24,551 bases of DNA from CAZADA01 sp964636945 (lineage in GTDB: Bacteria > Pseudomonadota > Alphaproteobacteria > Caulobacterales > Maricaulaceae), in the NCBI GenBank assembly GCA_964636945.1, contig CAZWVH010000043.1, forward strand, positions 1-24,551, written 5' to 3'. Position numbers and translations under genes: made by a program. Numbering within the stretch: position 1 is the first letter of the stretch; the number at the start of each line of letters is the position of its first letter. Under the pieces are notes generated by a model that saw only the letters and a program-made list of their open reading frames with translations, was not told the DNA's origin and ran no database searches. Below are positions 1 through 7,714 of this stretch, in pieces.

Positions 1-1180
1 TCATGGCGCGGCCGAGGATGAGCGCGTGGATGTCGTGCGTGCCCTCATAGGTGTTGACGGTTTCCAGATTCATGGCGTGGCGCAGTACGTGGTATTCCTC
101 GGAAATGCCGTTGCCGCCATGAATGTCGCGCGCGTGTCTGGCAATATCCAAAGCCTTGCCGCAATTGTTGCGCTTGAGCATGGAAATGGCTTCGGGAACC
201 CAGGCGCCCTCGTCGAGCAGCCGGCCGAGCCGCAGCGCGCCTTGTAGGCCCAACGCAATCTCGGTCTGCATGTCGGCGAGTTTTTTCTGCACCAATTGGG
301 TGGCGGCGATGGGTTTGTTGAAGACCATGCGCTCCATGGCGTAATCGCGCGCCGCGCGCCAGCAAAACTCCGCTGCGCCCATTGAACCCCAGGCAATGCC
401 ATAGCGGGCTTTGTTCAGGCACGAAAACGGCCCGCGCAAGCCTGAGACATTGGGCAAGAGATTGGCTTCAGGCACGAACACGTCGTTAAGCGCGATCTCG
501 CCGGTGATCGAGGCCTTCAGCGAAAGCTTGCCTTTGATCTCCGGCGTTTCGAACCCGTCCATGCCGCGCTCGACCACAAATCCCCTAATCTTCCCATCCA
601 GCTTCGCCCAGACGACCGCAATGTCCGCGATCGGGCTGTTGGTGATCCACATTTTTGACCCGCTCAGCACATAGCCGCCATCGAGCGGCTTGGCCGTGGT
701 GCGCATGGCGCCAGGATCTGAGCCGCCATCGGTTTCGGTCAGGCCAAAGCAGCCGATCAATTCGCCCGACGCTAGGCCGGGCAGCCATTTGCGTTTCTGC
801 GCCTCATCGCCAAAGGCGAAGATCGGATGCATCACCAGTGATGACTGGACGCTCATGGCTGAGCGATACCCGGAGTCCACAGCCTCCACGGCGCGGGCGA
901 TCAGACCGTAGGCCACATGTGACAGCCCGGCCCCGCCATACTCGTCCGGGATGGTGGCGCCCAATAGGCCCAGCTCACCCATTTCGGTCATGATGGCGCG
1001 ATCAAAATGCTCTTCACGATTGGCGGCGATCACCCGCGGCATGAGCTTGTCGCGACAGTAGGCCTGCGCGGTCTCATACGCCATGCGTTCTTCATCGGTG
1101 AGCTGTTCGCTCAGATGAAGCGGATCGGTCCAGTCAAAGCTGAGCGTGTCGTGGTGGGTGGTTGCGGCGGTGTCGGCCAT
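1..1180 (-). CDS. gcdH: Glutaryl-CoA dehydrogenase, 3' end cut by window edge
   Basis: FAD-dependent acyl-CoA dehydrogenase that oxidatively decarboxylates glutaryl-CoA to crotonyl-CoA in lysine/tryptophan/glutarate breakdown. The frame reads leftward without a stop for 393 codons and leaves the window after residues ILGRAM, so only a handful of C-terminal residues should be missing. Visible family marks are the N-terminal FDWTDPLHL, the flavin/substrate segment GCFGLTETDGGSDPGAM (about residues 136-152), MWITNSPIADIAVVWAK, the arginine-bearing KARYGIAWGS, and NTYEGTHDIHALILGR, whose Glu is the catalytic base in this family. These segments match glutaryl-CoA dehydrogenases better than short- or medium-chain enzymes. 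The ATG at 1180 has a GGGAG 4-5 nt upstream. It lies downstream of the acyl-CoA ligase on the same strand, 129 nt away, so co-transcription is possible but not shown. Substrate is inferred from family resemblance. Confidence 0.93.
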   Translation of the reverse strand, partial: MADTAATTHHDTLSFDWTDPLHLSEQLTDEERMAYETAQAYCRDKLMPRVIAANREEHFDRAIMTEMGELGLLGATIPDEYGGAGLSHVAYGLIARAVEAVDSGYRSAMSVQSSLVMHPIFAFGDEAQKRKWLPGLASGELIGCFGLTETDGGSDPGAMRTTAKPLDGGYVLSGSKMWITNSPIADIAVVWAKLDGKIRGFVVERGMDGFETPEIKGKLSLKASITGEIALNDVFVPEANLLPNVSGLRGPFSCLNKARYGIAWGSMGAAEFCWRAARDYAMERMVFNKPIAATQLVQKKLADMQTEIALGLQGALRLGRLLDEGAWVPEAISMLKRNNCGKALDIARHARDIHGGNGISEEYHVLRHAMNLETVNTYEGTHDIHALILGRAM

Positions 1181-1309
1181 GGGGCTCCCATTGGGGTTGG
1201 GGTTCGGCGTTGTACTTACGCCGTATATGGCGCCGATCTATATTCAGGTCACGTGGGGCGGCCCAAGGATGTTTCCCTGGGCCGCATTGCGGCAAAAAGC
1301 GCTAGCCTG

Positions 1310-3127
1310 TTACGCCCCCTGATAATCCCGCAATTCCCGCCGTAAAATTTTGCCTACGGATGATTTGGGCAGATCATCCAAGAAGATGACCTGCTTGGGC
1401 ACCTTGTAGGCGGCCAGATACTCGCGACAGTGCGCGATCACCTCTTCGGCTTTGAGGTCAGGATCAGCGACGGCGAAGACGCGCACCGCTTCGCCCGTTT
1501 TTTCATCCGGAACGCCGACCACGGCGCACTCAAATACGGCATCCATCATGGCGACGACGCCTTCGACCTCGTTGGGATAAACATTGAAGCCGGATACGTT
1601 GATCATGTCCTTCTTGCGGTCATTGATGTAAATGAAGCCCTGGTCGTCCATGTACCCAATGTCCCCAGTGCGGAAGAAACCGTCCGCAGTCATACACGCT
1701 GCAGTTGCCTCGGGGCGGTTCCAATACCCCTTCATGACTTGGGGCCCCTTGGCGCAGATTTCGCCGGACTCGCCCAGGGGCAGTTCATTGCCGTCATCAT
1801 CGCGAATGGAGATGTCCGTCGACGGCGCAGGCACGCCTACCGCGCCGCTGAAGGATTCCCCCGATGGATTGTTGATGGTCAGCACCGGGGCGGTTTCGCT
1901 CAAACCGTAACCTTCTAGAATGTGCCGCCCCGCCCGCTCACGCCAGCGATTGGAGATCACCTCCTGCACCGCGGAGCCACCGCCAAGCGCGAGCTTCACC
2001 GTGGAAAAGTCGATCTCGGCAAATTGGGGCGCGGTGGTGAGCCCCTGGAACAACGTATTCACCCCGGTCAGCACGGTGACGGTGTTGGTTTTGAACGCCG
2101 CGGCGAAGGCGTCCAAGTCGCGTGGGTTCGGCACAAAGACGTTTTTGGCCCCAAAGTGGAAATGGAGCAGCAAATTCACCGTCAGCGCAAAGATGTGATA
2201 AAGCGGCAGCGCGGTTAGAATGGTTTCATCATCGCCGTCGACCACCGCGCGCAGCACGGTTTCGCACTGCATAATGTTGGCGACCAAATTGCGATGCGTG
2301 AGGGTCGCGCCCTTTGATACGCCCGTGGTTCCGCCCGTGTATTGAAGCGCCGCCACGTCGTCGGGTCCAAGCAACACCGGCGGCAGATCCTCGTGCTCGT
2401 GGGCCAGCGCCTCAAGGAAATTGACGACCTTCACATTTTGCGGCGGTTCAACCTGAGCGCCAGTGTTGATGACAATCACTGATTTAACGCTGGTTGCAGA
2501 AGCAATTGCATTGAACGTTGGCAGCACCACGTCAGCGATCACCAACACGGTCGCACCCGAATCAACGAGCTGATGGCGTAGCTCAGTCGGCGTGTACATG
2601 GGATTGATGTTGACTTGAATGCCGCCAGCCTTCCATACGCCGAATAAAGTGATGGGAAACGCTGGCAGGTTCGGCATCATCGCGGCGACGCGATCGCCCT
2701 TCTGTAGGCCGATCTCTTGGCGCAAAAACGTGGCGAAACGCTGCGAGAATCCGCCAATTTCGGCGAATGAATGCACTTGGTCACCCAAGACAATCGCCGG
2801 TTTGTCGGCAAATTTGGCGATGGCTTCGTCGATCATGTCCACCACTGAGTGATAGGCTGACGGATCGATTTCCCTCGCTGCGCCCTCTGGATAATGTTGA
2901 AACCAATTGGGTTTTGATACCGAAGCTTGCGGATCCGGTGTGGCGTCGGCGTGGTCTGCCTTGGCGTGCTCAATCGCCGATCCATTGGATGCGCCGTTTG
3001 GTGGAGCAGATTGCGCTTCAGCCTGATCCTTCGGGGCCTCGCCGACCGGCGCCGCGGCGCTGCTCAGCGCGCTCGATGAAGATTTGTCCGAGTGCTTCTT
3101 TCCAAACCCTAGCCGAGAAAAAACCAT
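1310..3127 (-). CDS. fadD: Long-chain fatty acid--CoA ligase (FadD family) with N-terminal extension
   Basis: Adenylate-forming enzyme that activates fatty acids to acyl-CoA with ATP for beta-oxidation or lipid synthesis. The 605-residue product has the AMP-binding P-loop YTGGTTGVSKGA at 263-274, the ALPLYHIFAL motif, EGYGLSETAPV, the fatty-acid ligase signature DRKKDMINVSGFNVYPNEVE, and the C-terminal lysine in SSVGKILRREL. The start at 3127 is preceded by GGGACGGAG at good spacing. Residues 1-72 are a low-complexity Ala/Ser/Pro/Asp-rich leader with a basic start (FGKKH). The usual domain begins only near residue 75, so the protein is some 45-70 residues longer than typical FadD. No signal peptide or membrane segment is visible in that leader. 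Neighbours (glutaryl-CoA dehydrogenase, nearby isocitrate lyase) fit fatty-acid catabolism. Exact chain length is not readable from sequence. Confidence 0.93.
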   Translation of the reverse strand: MVFSRLGFGKKHSDKSSSSALSSAAAPVGEAPKDQAEAQSAPPNGASNGSAIEHAKADHADATPDPQASVSKPNWFQHYPEGAAREIDPSAYHSVVDMIDEAIAKFADKPAIVLGDQVHSFAEIGGFSQRFATFLRQEIGLQKGDRVAAMMPNLPAFPITLFGVWKAGGIQVNINPMYTPTELRHQLVDSGATVLVIADVVLPTFNAIASATSVKSVIVINTGAQVEPPQNVKVVNFLEALAHEHEDLPPVLLGPDDVAALQYTGGTTGVSKGATLTHRNLVANIMQCETVLRAVVDGDDETILTALPLYHIFALTVNLLLHFHFGAKNVFVPNPRDLDAFAAAFKTNTVTVLTGVNTLFQGLTTAPQFAEIDFSTVKLALGGGSAVQEVISNRWRERAGRHILEGYGLSETAPVLTINNPSGESFSGAVGVPAPSTDISIRDDDGNELPLGESGEICAKGPQVMKGYWNRPEATAACMTADGFFRTGDIGYMDDQGFIYINDRKKDMINVSGFNVYPNEVEGVVAMMDAVFECAVVGVPDEKTGEAVRVFAVADPDLKAEEVIAHCREYLAAYKVPKQVIFLDDLPKSSVGKILRRELRDYQGA

Positions 3128-3497
3128 GATTGCTCCGTCCCTATCCTATACTCCCGCACCTTATGGCGCGTTATGGCACTGTGCGGCCAGAATTGATCGG
3201 CGCTGGCCCGCGCAACTTCCATCACTAGAGTGTAATACATTCTGCATGGAAACCCATGCATGAGCAAAGTGCGCGCAGAACTGTGCATCGATAGCGCCAT
3301 AGCGACGATGGAGATCAAGCACCTCGGGAAGGTCTGACGACGCAGGTGTGCTTTCAATGCAACTGCTAAAAGAATATCACTTCCACCTGCTTGCGCCGCC
3401 CTGGGCAAACTGGCTTAACTCCATCGAAGCGGTCTAAGAAGCGCAACAAGTGGCGATGACCTCGGAAGGTCACGTGGGGCTGTATAGGGAGAAACGA
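3128..3497. other. Divergent intergenic region between fadD and TonB receptor
   Basis: This 370-nt region separates the start codons of two divergent genes and must hold both promoters. I see no convincing gene in it. The reverse-strand open frame that crosses it (to about 3408) overlaps the fadD start, has no family marks and is probably chance. Notable content is a perfect dyad at 3243-3260 (listed separately), a direct repeat of TTATGGC near 3161-3176, and a clear ribosome binding site AGGGAG at 3486-3491 for the receptor. Confidence 0.6.
3243..3260. promoter_or_regulatory. Perfect inverted repeat, candidate operator
   Basis: TGCATGG, four-base spacer AAAC, CCATGCA: two perfect 7-bp arms. 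It lies 116 nt upstream of the fadD start and 238 nt upstream of the receptor start, in the shared promoter region. The short spacer allows either a protein-binding dyad or a small hairpin. No regulator with a matching known site is visible in the window, so the role is inference. Confidence 0.35.
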
Positions 3498-5777
3498 ATG
3501 AAGTTAGTGAAGACTGGCGTGAGCATGGCGGTGCTTGCAGCCGCCACATGGTCGTTAACCGGTGCTGCGGCTCAAGAGGGGGCAACCGATGTGATCCGCG
3601 ACCGTATTCTGGTGGAAGGCACCAAGAAGGCGGAGGGCGAAGATGTCCAGGCGGTTCCAATTGCGGTCACCGCGTTCGGTGAAGACCAACTCGATGCGCT
3701 CTTCTACCGTGACTTGTTCAGCTTGAGCTACGCGATCCCCAACGTTCAGTTTGAAGACATTGGCACCACGCCTGGCACCGCCAACTTTGTGATCCGCGGC
3801 ATCGGCGTCAACAGCTCGATCCCGTCAATCGACCCTGCTGTGGCCACGGTGGTTGATGGCGTGCCATTGGCGATCAACTTCGGCGTCGTGTTCGACGATT
3901 TCGACCTTGAAGCTGTCGAAGTCCTGCGCGGCCCGCAAGGCACGTTGTTTGGCCGGAACGCCACTGCCGGCGCGGTGGTGTTGCGCACGACCGACCCGAC
4001 TGACGAATTTGAAGTCAATGCCAAAGCGTCTGTCGAAACTGGCCTGAAATACACCGGCTCTGGGCGGGTTTCCGGTCCCATCATCGACGGACTGCTGCAA
4101 GGCAAAATCGCCGCCTTCTACAGCACCGATGAAGGCTATTGGGACAATGTGATCGAGGAAGTCCCCGCCATTCCCGGTGTGTTTCCAGGAATTCCCGGCT
4201 CGGTCCAGGAAGATATCGGTGGCCGCGACACCTTCTTGTTCCGCCCTGCGCTGCGCCTCACGCCGAACGATGACTTTGAGATCATCACCAAATTCGAGTA
4301 TGGCGAAATTACGGGTGACCCAAACCCCGCTCAAAACCGCGGCCTAAACGGCGACTCATTTGACTCGTCGGTGAACCTAGAGGGGGCCTTTTTCGAAGCT
4401 GAGTGGGTCCAGCTGACCAACGAGGTCAATTGGAACGTGCCGTTCGGTGAAGGCGTCATCACCAACATTACCGGTTATCGCGATTATGAAAGCGACACGT
4501 TCGGCGACATCGATGCTTCACCACTGTTCGTTTTTCACGCGTTCAACGCCACGACCCATGAGCAGTTCAGCAATGAGCTGCGGTATTCGGGCCGGTTCTT
4601 TGACCGCGCGGATTTCACCGCCGGCATTTTCTATCTGGATGACACGCTCACCTACATCGAAGACCGTGAAATCCCATCGACGCCATTGCCCTTTATCGGC
4701 GGCGGCGAACAGGATCGTCAAACCTTGGGCATCTTCGCCCAAACCGACATCAGCGTTACCGATCAGCTGATCGTGACTTTGGGTGGTCGTTACAACAACG
4801 AGGAAAAAGAGTTTAAGGTTGAACGGACGTTCTCCGACGCTGATTGTACGCGCGATGGCTGTACGTCGTTCGACACTGAAGAGCCCGGCGGCTTTGACCC
4901 GGATTTCTTCGATCCAAATCCGACTTATGACAACTTCTCTCCACGCGTCGGCCTGCAGTATTTCGTCAATGATGAATTCCAGGTTTATGCGTCCTACGCC
5001 GAAGCTGTGCGTGCGGGCGGAACAAACTTCCGCAACACCGCGCCATTGGCGCCGTTCATCACCACGGATGACGAGAAAAACCAGGCGTTTGAAATTGGCT
5101 TCAAGTCGCAACTCTTCGACAACCGCGTCACATTGAATGCTGCCGCATTCCAGTATGAGCTGTCAGACTTGCAACGTGAAGTGAACACGTCCGACCCGGT
5201 CGCTGGCGTTGTTCAGCAAATCGTCAATACGGCCGATGCGACAGTGCAGGGCATCGAAGCCGAGTTCCAGGCGATCGCCACCGATAACCTCATCTTCACC
5301 GGTCATATCGGGCTCACCGATGGTGAATATGACGAAGTTCTCTTCGATCTCACGGGTGACGACGGTGTGATCAACGAACGGGACTTAGCGCTCGACCTGC
5401 CGCGCCTTGCGCCGCAGACTTATGGATTGGGCGTGATCTATGACCAATCTCTGGGCGATCTTGGCCTCGTCACGGCGCGCGCCAACATCAACCACCGCTC
5501 GCGGGCGAAATACACCGACAATAACCTCGGGACTTTCCCCTCGGCCGACATCCTGGATGCTAGCCTCACCTACACGCCAGGCGATGGCGACTGGCGCTTC
5601 TCGTTCTATGGCAAGAACCTCCTCGATGAGATCTCGTTCGGTAACGACACCCAACTGCCTTTGAATTTCCCGGGCAGCCCGGTGTTCCCGATCCCTGGTC
5701 TCCAGGGTGATGGCGCGACATTCTCGCCGCTGAATAAGGGTCGGATTGTCGGCTTCGAGGCGCAGTTCACCTACTAA
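3498..5777 (+). CDS. TonB-dependent outer-membrane receptor
   Basis: Outer-membrane beta-barrel for energised uptake of a large or scarce substrate, powered by TonB-ExbB-ExbD. The start chosen is the ATG at 3498 (759 residues), because AGGGAG sits 6 nt upstream and it gives a clean signal peptide (MKLVKTG, hydrophobic stretch, cleavage near GAAAQE). An in-frame ATG 48 nt upstream would spoil the signal peptide. The mature N-terminus carries a TonB-box-like DRILVEGTKKAE. The plug domain follows (about residues 45-160: VPIAVTAFGEDQL, FVIRGIGVNSS, VVDGVPLA, VEVLRGPQGTLFGRNATAGAV). The barrel ends in the aromatic residue typical of these proteins (FEAQFTY). The plug resembles the broad alphaproteobacterial/sphingomonad receptor group, which gives no substrate. 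A terminator follows at 5803. Ligand could be a lipid, siderophore or vitamin; the fadD neighbour is only a weak hint. Confidence 0.93.
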   Translation: MKLVKTGVSMAVLAAATWSLTGAAAQEGATDVIRDRILVEGTKKAEGEDVQAVPIAVTAFGEDQLDALFYRDLFSLSYAIPNVQFEDIGTTPGTANFVIRGIGVNSSIPSIDPAVATVVDGVPLAINFGVVFDDFDLEAVEVLRGPQGTLFGRNATAGAVVLRTTDPTDEFEVNAKASVETGLKYTGSGRVSGPIIDGLLQGKIAAFYSTDEGYWDNVIEEVPAIPGVFPGIPGSVQEDIGGRDTFLFRPALRLTPNDDFEIITKFEYGEITGDPNPAQNRGLNGDSFDSSVNLEGAFFEAEWVQLTNEVNWNVPFGEGVITNITGYRDYESDTFGDIDASPLFVFHAFNATTHEQFSNELRYSGRFFDRADFTAGIFYLDDTLTYIEDREIPSTPLPFIGGGEQDRQTLGIFAQTDISVTDQLIVTLGGRYNNEEKEFKVERTFSDADCTRDGCTSFDTEEPGGFDPDFFDPNPTYDNFSPRVGLQYFVNDEFQVYASYAEAVRAGGTNFRNTAPLAPFITTDDEKNQAFEIGFKSQLFDNRVTLNAAAFQYELSDLQREVNTSDPVAGVVQQIVNTADATVQGIEAEFQAIATDNLIFTGHIGLTDGEYDEVLFDLTGDDGVINERDLALDLPRLAPQTYGLGVIYDQSLGDLGLVTARANINHRSRAKYTDNNLGTFPSADILDASLTYTPGDGDWRFSFYGKNLLDEISFGNDTQLPLNFPGSPVFPIPGLQGDGATFSPLNKGRIVGFEAQFTY

Positions 5778-5802
5778 CCACATGTCATAATTGTTCTTTC
5801 TT

Positions 5803-5839
5803 AGAGCCGCTGGCCCGCTGGTCAGCGGCTCTTTCATTT
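5803..5839 (+). terminator. Rho-independent terminator after the TonB receptor
   Basis: A perfect 10-bp stem, AGAGCCGCTG (5803-5812) with CAGCGGCTCT (5823-5832), a 10-nt loop, and then TTTCATTTC. It begins 25 nt after the receptor stop and separates it from the convergent UrcA-like gene ending at 5858. Confidence 0.8.
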
Positions 5840-5857
5840 CATCACCAATTGCGCCCA

Positions 5858-6211
5858 TCAGCGCTCAACAATGGCCAATTGGGGCGCGCGCACAGTGTCG
5901 GTGTGGAGTGCAGTGACCAGCGGGGCGTTTATCTGCGCCACCACTTGATCAATGATTGATTGTCGACACTCAAGTACGACATGGCGACCGACCCACGGCC
6001 GCTCTTGGTGCACGACGCACAGACGGTTCGCCTCACGTGAAATTGAGTCATAAATCTCACGCGCGCCAGCTTCGGTATCGGCGCTGGTCACATCGAGTTC
6101 GAACGCAAACGGCTCGTCTTGATCGGCAATAGCTGAGCTGCCGAACGCGAGAACCATGCTCGCTGCGGCAAGCGTGTTCCGGGTAAAAGAGGATGTGGAT
6201 CTTCGTGTCAT
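5858..6211 (-). CDS. UrcA family protein, secreted, unknown function
   Basis: Small exported protein of 117 residues. It has a basic start (MTRRSTSSFTRN), a hydrophobic stretch ending in SSAIADQDE (likely signal peptidase site after AIA), and a mature region of about 85 residues. That region resembles the UrcA family: a FELDVTS strand, then TEAGAREIYDSISREANRLC, a second Cys in LECRQS, and IIDQVVAQINAPLVTALH. The two Cys are family-typical and could form a disulphide in the periplasm. The ATG at 6211 was chosen because GGAGGG lies 6 nt upstream; a further in-frame ATG at 6250 lacks a good site. The family's function is not known. The gene is divergent from a TetR regulator, with paired operator-like boxes between them, so it may be under that regulator's control. 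Confidence 0.7.
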   Translation of the reverse strand: MTRRSTSSFTRNTLAAASMVLAFGSSAIADQDEPFAFELDVTSADTEAGAREIYDSISREANRLCVVHQERPWVGRHVVLECRQSIIDQVVAQINAPLVTALHTDTVRAPQLAIVER

Positions 6212-6266
6212 GGCGCCCTCCATTGATTCGGTGTTGGCCTTGGAACTCATCCGCGCTATCTATAAC

Positions 6267-6303
6267 TAGACCAGTCGTCATAATCAATAGACCGGTCGTT
6301 ATA
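6267..6303. promoter_or_regulatory. Tandem LmrA/YxaF-type operator boxes
   Basis: Two near-identical 16-bp boxes in direct orientation, TAGACCAGTCGTCATA (6267-6282) and TAGACCGGTCGTTATA (6288-6303). They match at 14 of 16 positions and their starts are 21 bp apart, two helical turns. They lie 19 nt before the TetR-family ATG and 55 nt upstream of the UrcA-like start. As I recall it, the Bacillus LmrA/YxaF box has the same AGACCRGTC-xx-TAT layout. The adjacent regulator belongs to that subfamily, so autoregulation plus control of the divergent gene is the natural inference. Confidence 0.75.
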
Positions 6304-6321
6304 TTTTTGGGAGAAAACGTC

Positions 6322-6876
6322 ATGGGAGAAAAACCAACCCGCGAGCGGATGATTGTGACCACCGCGAAACTCTTGCAGCGGCAAGGGTATTTCGGCACCG
6401 GGCTAAATCAGATTGTCGCTGAATCCCACGCCCCGAAGGGCTCGCTCTATTTCCACTTTCCCGGTGGCAAAGATGAATTGGTCGTCGAAGCGATCAATGC
6501 GTCGGGCGATCGCGTTGACAGTCTGCTTGCTGGATTTGAACGTCAGACCACGCGTGAGACGGTGGAGGCCTATCTCGACGCGCTCACCGACCATCTCGTC
6601 AACAGCAACTTCGAAAAAGGGTGCCCCATCGCCACGGTCGCCCTCGAAGTCGCCCCGACAAACCAAGCAATCGGCGAAGCCTGCGGCGCGGCGTACGCGA
6701 AGCTGCGCACGCGCCTGCAAGGATTGCTTGTCGCCGACGGCTATGACGAGGCGGTTGCGAGCGACAAGGCCTCTGTCATCTATTCGGCCATTCTGGGAGC
6801 GCTGCTGCAGGCCAAGGCGTCGCGATCGCGCGAGCCGGTTGACCGACTGCGCGACCACTTATCAGATTTGCTGTAG
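6322..6876 (+). CDS. TetR/AcrR family transcriptional regulator, LmrA/YxaF type
   Basis: One-component repressor of 184 residues. The N-terminal helix-turn-helix (about residues 5-52) contains TRERMIVTTAKLLQRQGYFGTGLNQIVAESHAPKGSLYFHF (cited in full only as landmarks TGLNQIV and PKGSLYFHF), followed by GGKDELVVEAI. The C-terminal ligand domain carries GCPIATVALEVAP, a signature I associate with the LmrA/YxaF branch of TetR proteins, whose Bacillus members respond to flavonoids and control efflux and dioxygenase genes. The start at 6322 has GGGAG 8 nt upstream; longer in-frame starts would run through the operator boxes. It converges with the superoxide dismutase gene, with only 30 nt between stops. 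The ligand here is unknown; an aromatic or lipophilic small molecule is a guess from family members. Confidence 0.88.
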   Translation: MGEKPTRERMIVTTAKLLQRQGYFGTGLNQIVAESHAPKGSLYFHFPGGKDELVVEAINASGDRVDSLLAGFERQTTRETVEAYLDALTDHLVNSNFEKGCPIATVALEVAPTNQAIGEACGAAYAKLRTRLQGLLVADGYDEAVASDKASVIYSAILGALLQAKASRSREPVDRLRDHLSDLL

Positions 6877-6906
6877 TGGATTGCGAAGGGCGCCGTTCGC
6901 GCCACC

Positions 6907-7626
6907 CTATTCCGCGCTAACCACCGGTTCGATGACGCCACACGCGATGCGCGCGCCGGCGCCGCCAATGGGTTGGCTGAAATGGTCGTCCACATTGGTG
7001 TGAATGATTAAGGTCGACCCGTCCTCATCCAATAGTGCCGCCTCTCCCTCGCTGACCGTGACTAGCGTTGAGTAAACTTCAAGCACCGCAAGCTCGTTGG
7101 CGTGGGCAAAAATGTTTGGAAGATTCCCTTCGTGCGGGCCTTGAGGGTTTAAGAATCCATGGGGATCGCCCGAAGGCATGATGTGTCCGTCCGCGCTTGC
7201 AAACCCGTCGCCCGGCTCGCAGAGCCCAGTCGCGTGGAAGTGAAGGCCGTGAAAGCCGCGGGGCACCGAGTCGATCGCGACCCGCAATAGTATTCCGTCT
7301 GTCGCCGGCCAAATCAACGCTTGTCCCACTACCTCGCCTTCGGCGTCGATAATCTGGGCCTGAGCGCCGGGCTCGGCGTCGATGCCAAATGTCAAATCGA
7401 CGCCCTCAAAGTCGCCGAAAGGGTCGATCCGTTGCGCCGCGTCACGCACACGCTGCTCGGCGGTTTGCAGAGCAGCCCGGCTCGCCGCTTCAGTTTCTTC
7501 CAGTTGACTTTCCAAGCGCGCCACTTGGTTCTCAAGCTCGTTCACTGCGTCATCACGTGCGGCTTGATCACAGCCTGCAAGCGCGATGGCCGCTCCAGCT
7601 CCAAGGACGAAATACCGTAGCGTCAT
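6907..7626 (-). CDS. sodC: Lipoprotein Cu/Zn superoxide dismutase family protein with coiled coil
   Basis: Extracytoplasmic Cu/Zn SOD-like protein of 239 residues. The start at 7626 gives a lipoprotein signal peptide with lipobox ALAGC (Cys19); AAGGGA lies upstream. Residues about 26-66 form a predicted coiled coil (NELENQVARLESQLEE). The SOD domain occupies roughly 78-237. Copper ligands are present (GLHFHAT, and the later His in IIHTNVDD), as are bridging and zinc histidines (GHIMP, DPHG, GPHEGN). The disulphide pair (GLCEPG, RIACGVI) and the active-site Arg beside the second Cys are also there. The usual zinc-ligand Asp of the H-x-G-D-L motif reads Asn here (HEGNL, codon AAT). Known role of the family: dismutation of superoxide in the periplasm. 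Whether zinc binding and full activity survive is uncertain. Confidence 0.85.
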   Translation of the reverse strand: MTLRYFVLGAGAAIALAGCDQAARDDAVNELENQVARLESQLEETEAASRAALQTAEQRVRDAAQRIDPFGDFEGVDLTFGIDAEPGAQAQIIDAEGEVVGQALIWPATDGILLRVAIDSVPRGFHGLHFHATGLCEPGDGFASADGHIMPSGDPHGFLNPQGPHEGNLPNIFAHANELAVLEVYSTLVTVSEGEAALLDEDGSTLIIHTNVDDHFSQPIGGAGARIACGVIEPVVSAE

Positions 7627-7714
7627 GGTCTGATCCCTTTCCTGCCTCGACATTGATATGGCGCGCGAAAGGGGCGTTATACAACAGCGGTGCGATCACG
7701 ATTGTCGCATTGGC

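Noticed and set aside
1258..1285. Hairpin GCGGCCCA/TGGGCCGC after fadD as a terminator
   Set aside because: The stem is perfect, but no T-run follows on the leftward strand, so it was not listed as a terminator.
3109..3408. Leftward 99-codon open frame upstream of fadD
   Set aside because: It overlaps the fadD start in another frame, has no ribosome binding site or family motif, and looks like chance in a GC-rich region.
4518..5111. Leftward 197-codon open frame inside the TonB receptor gene
   Set aside because: It is antisense to a well-supported barrel-coding region and has no start signal or motif.
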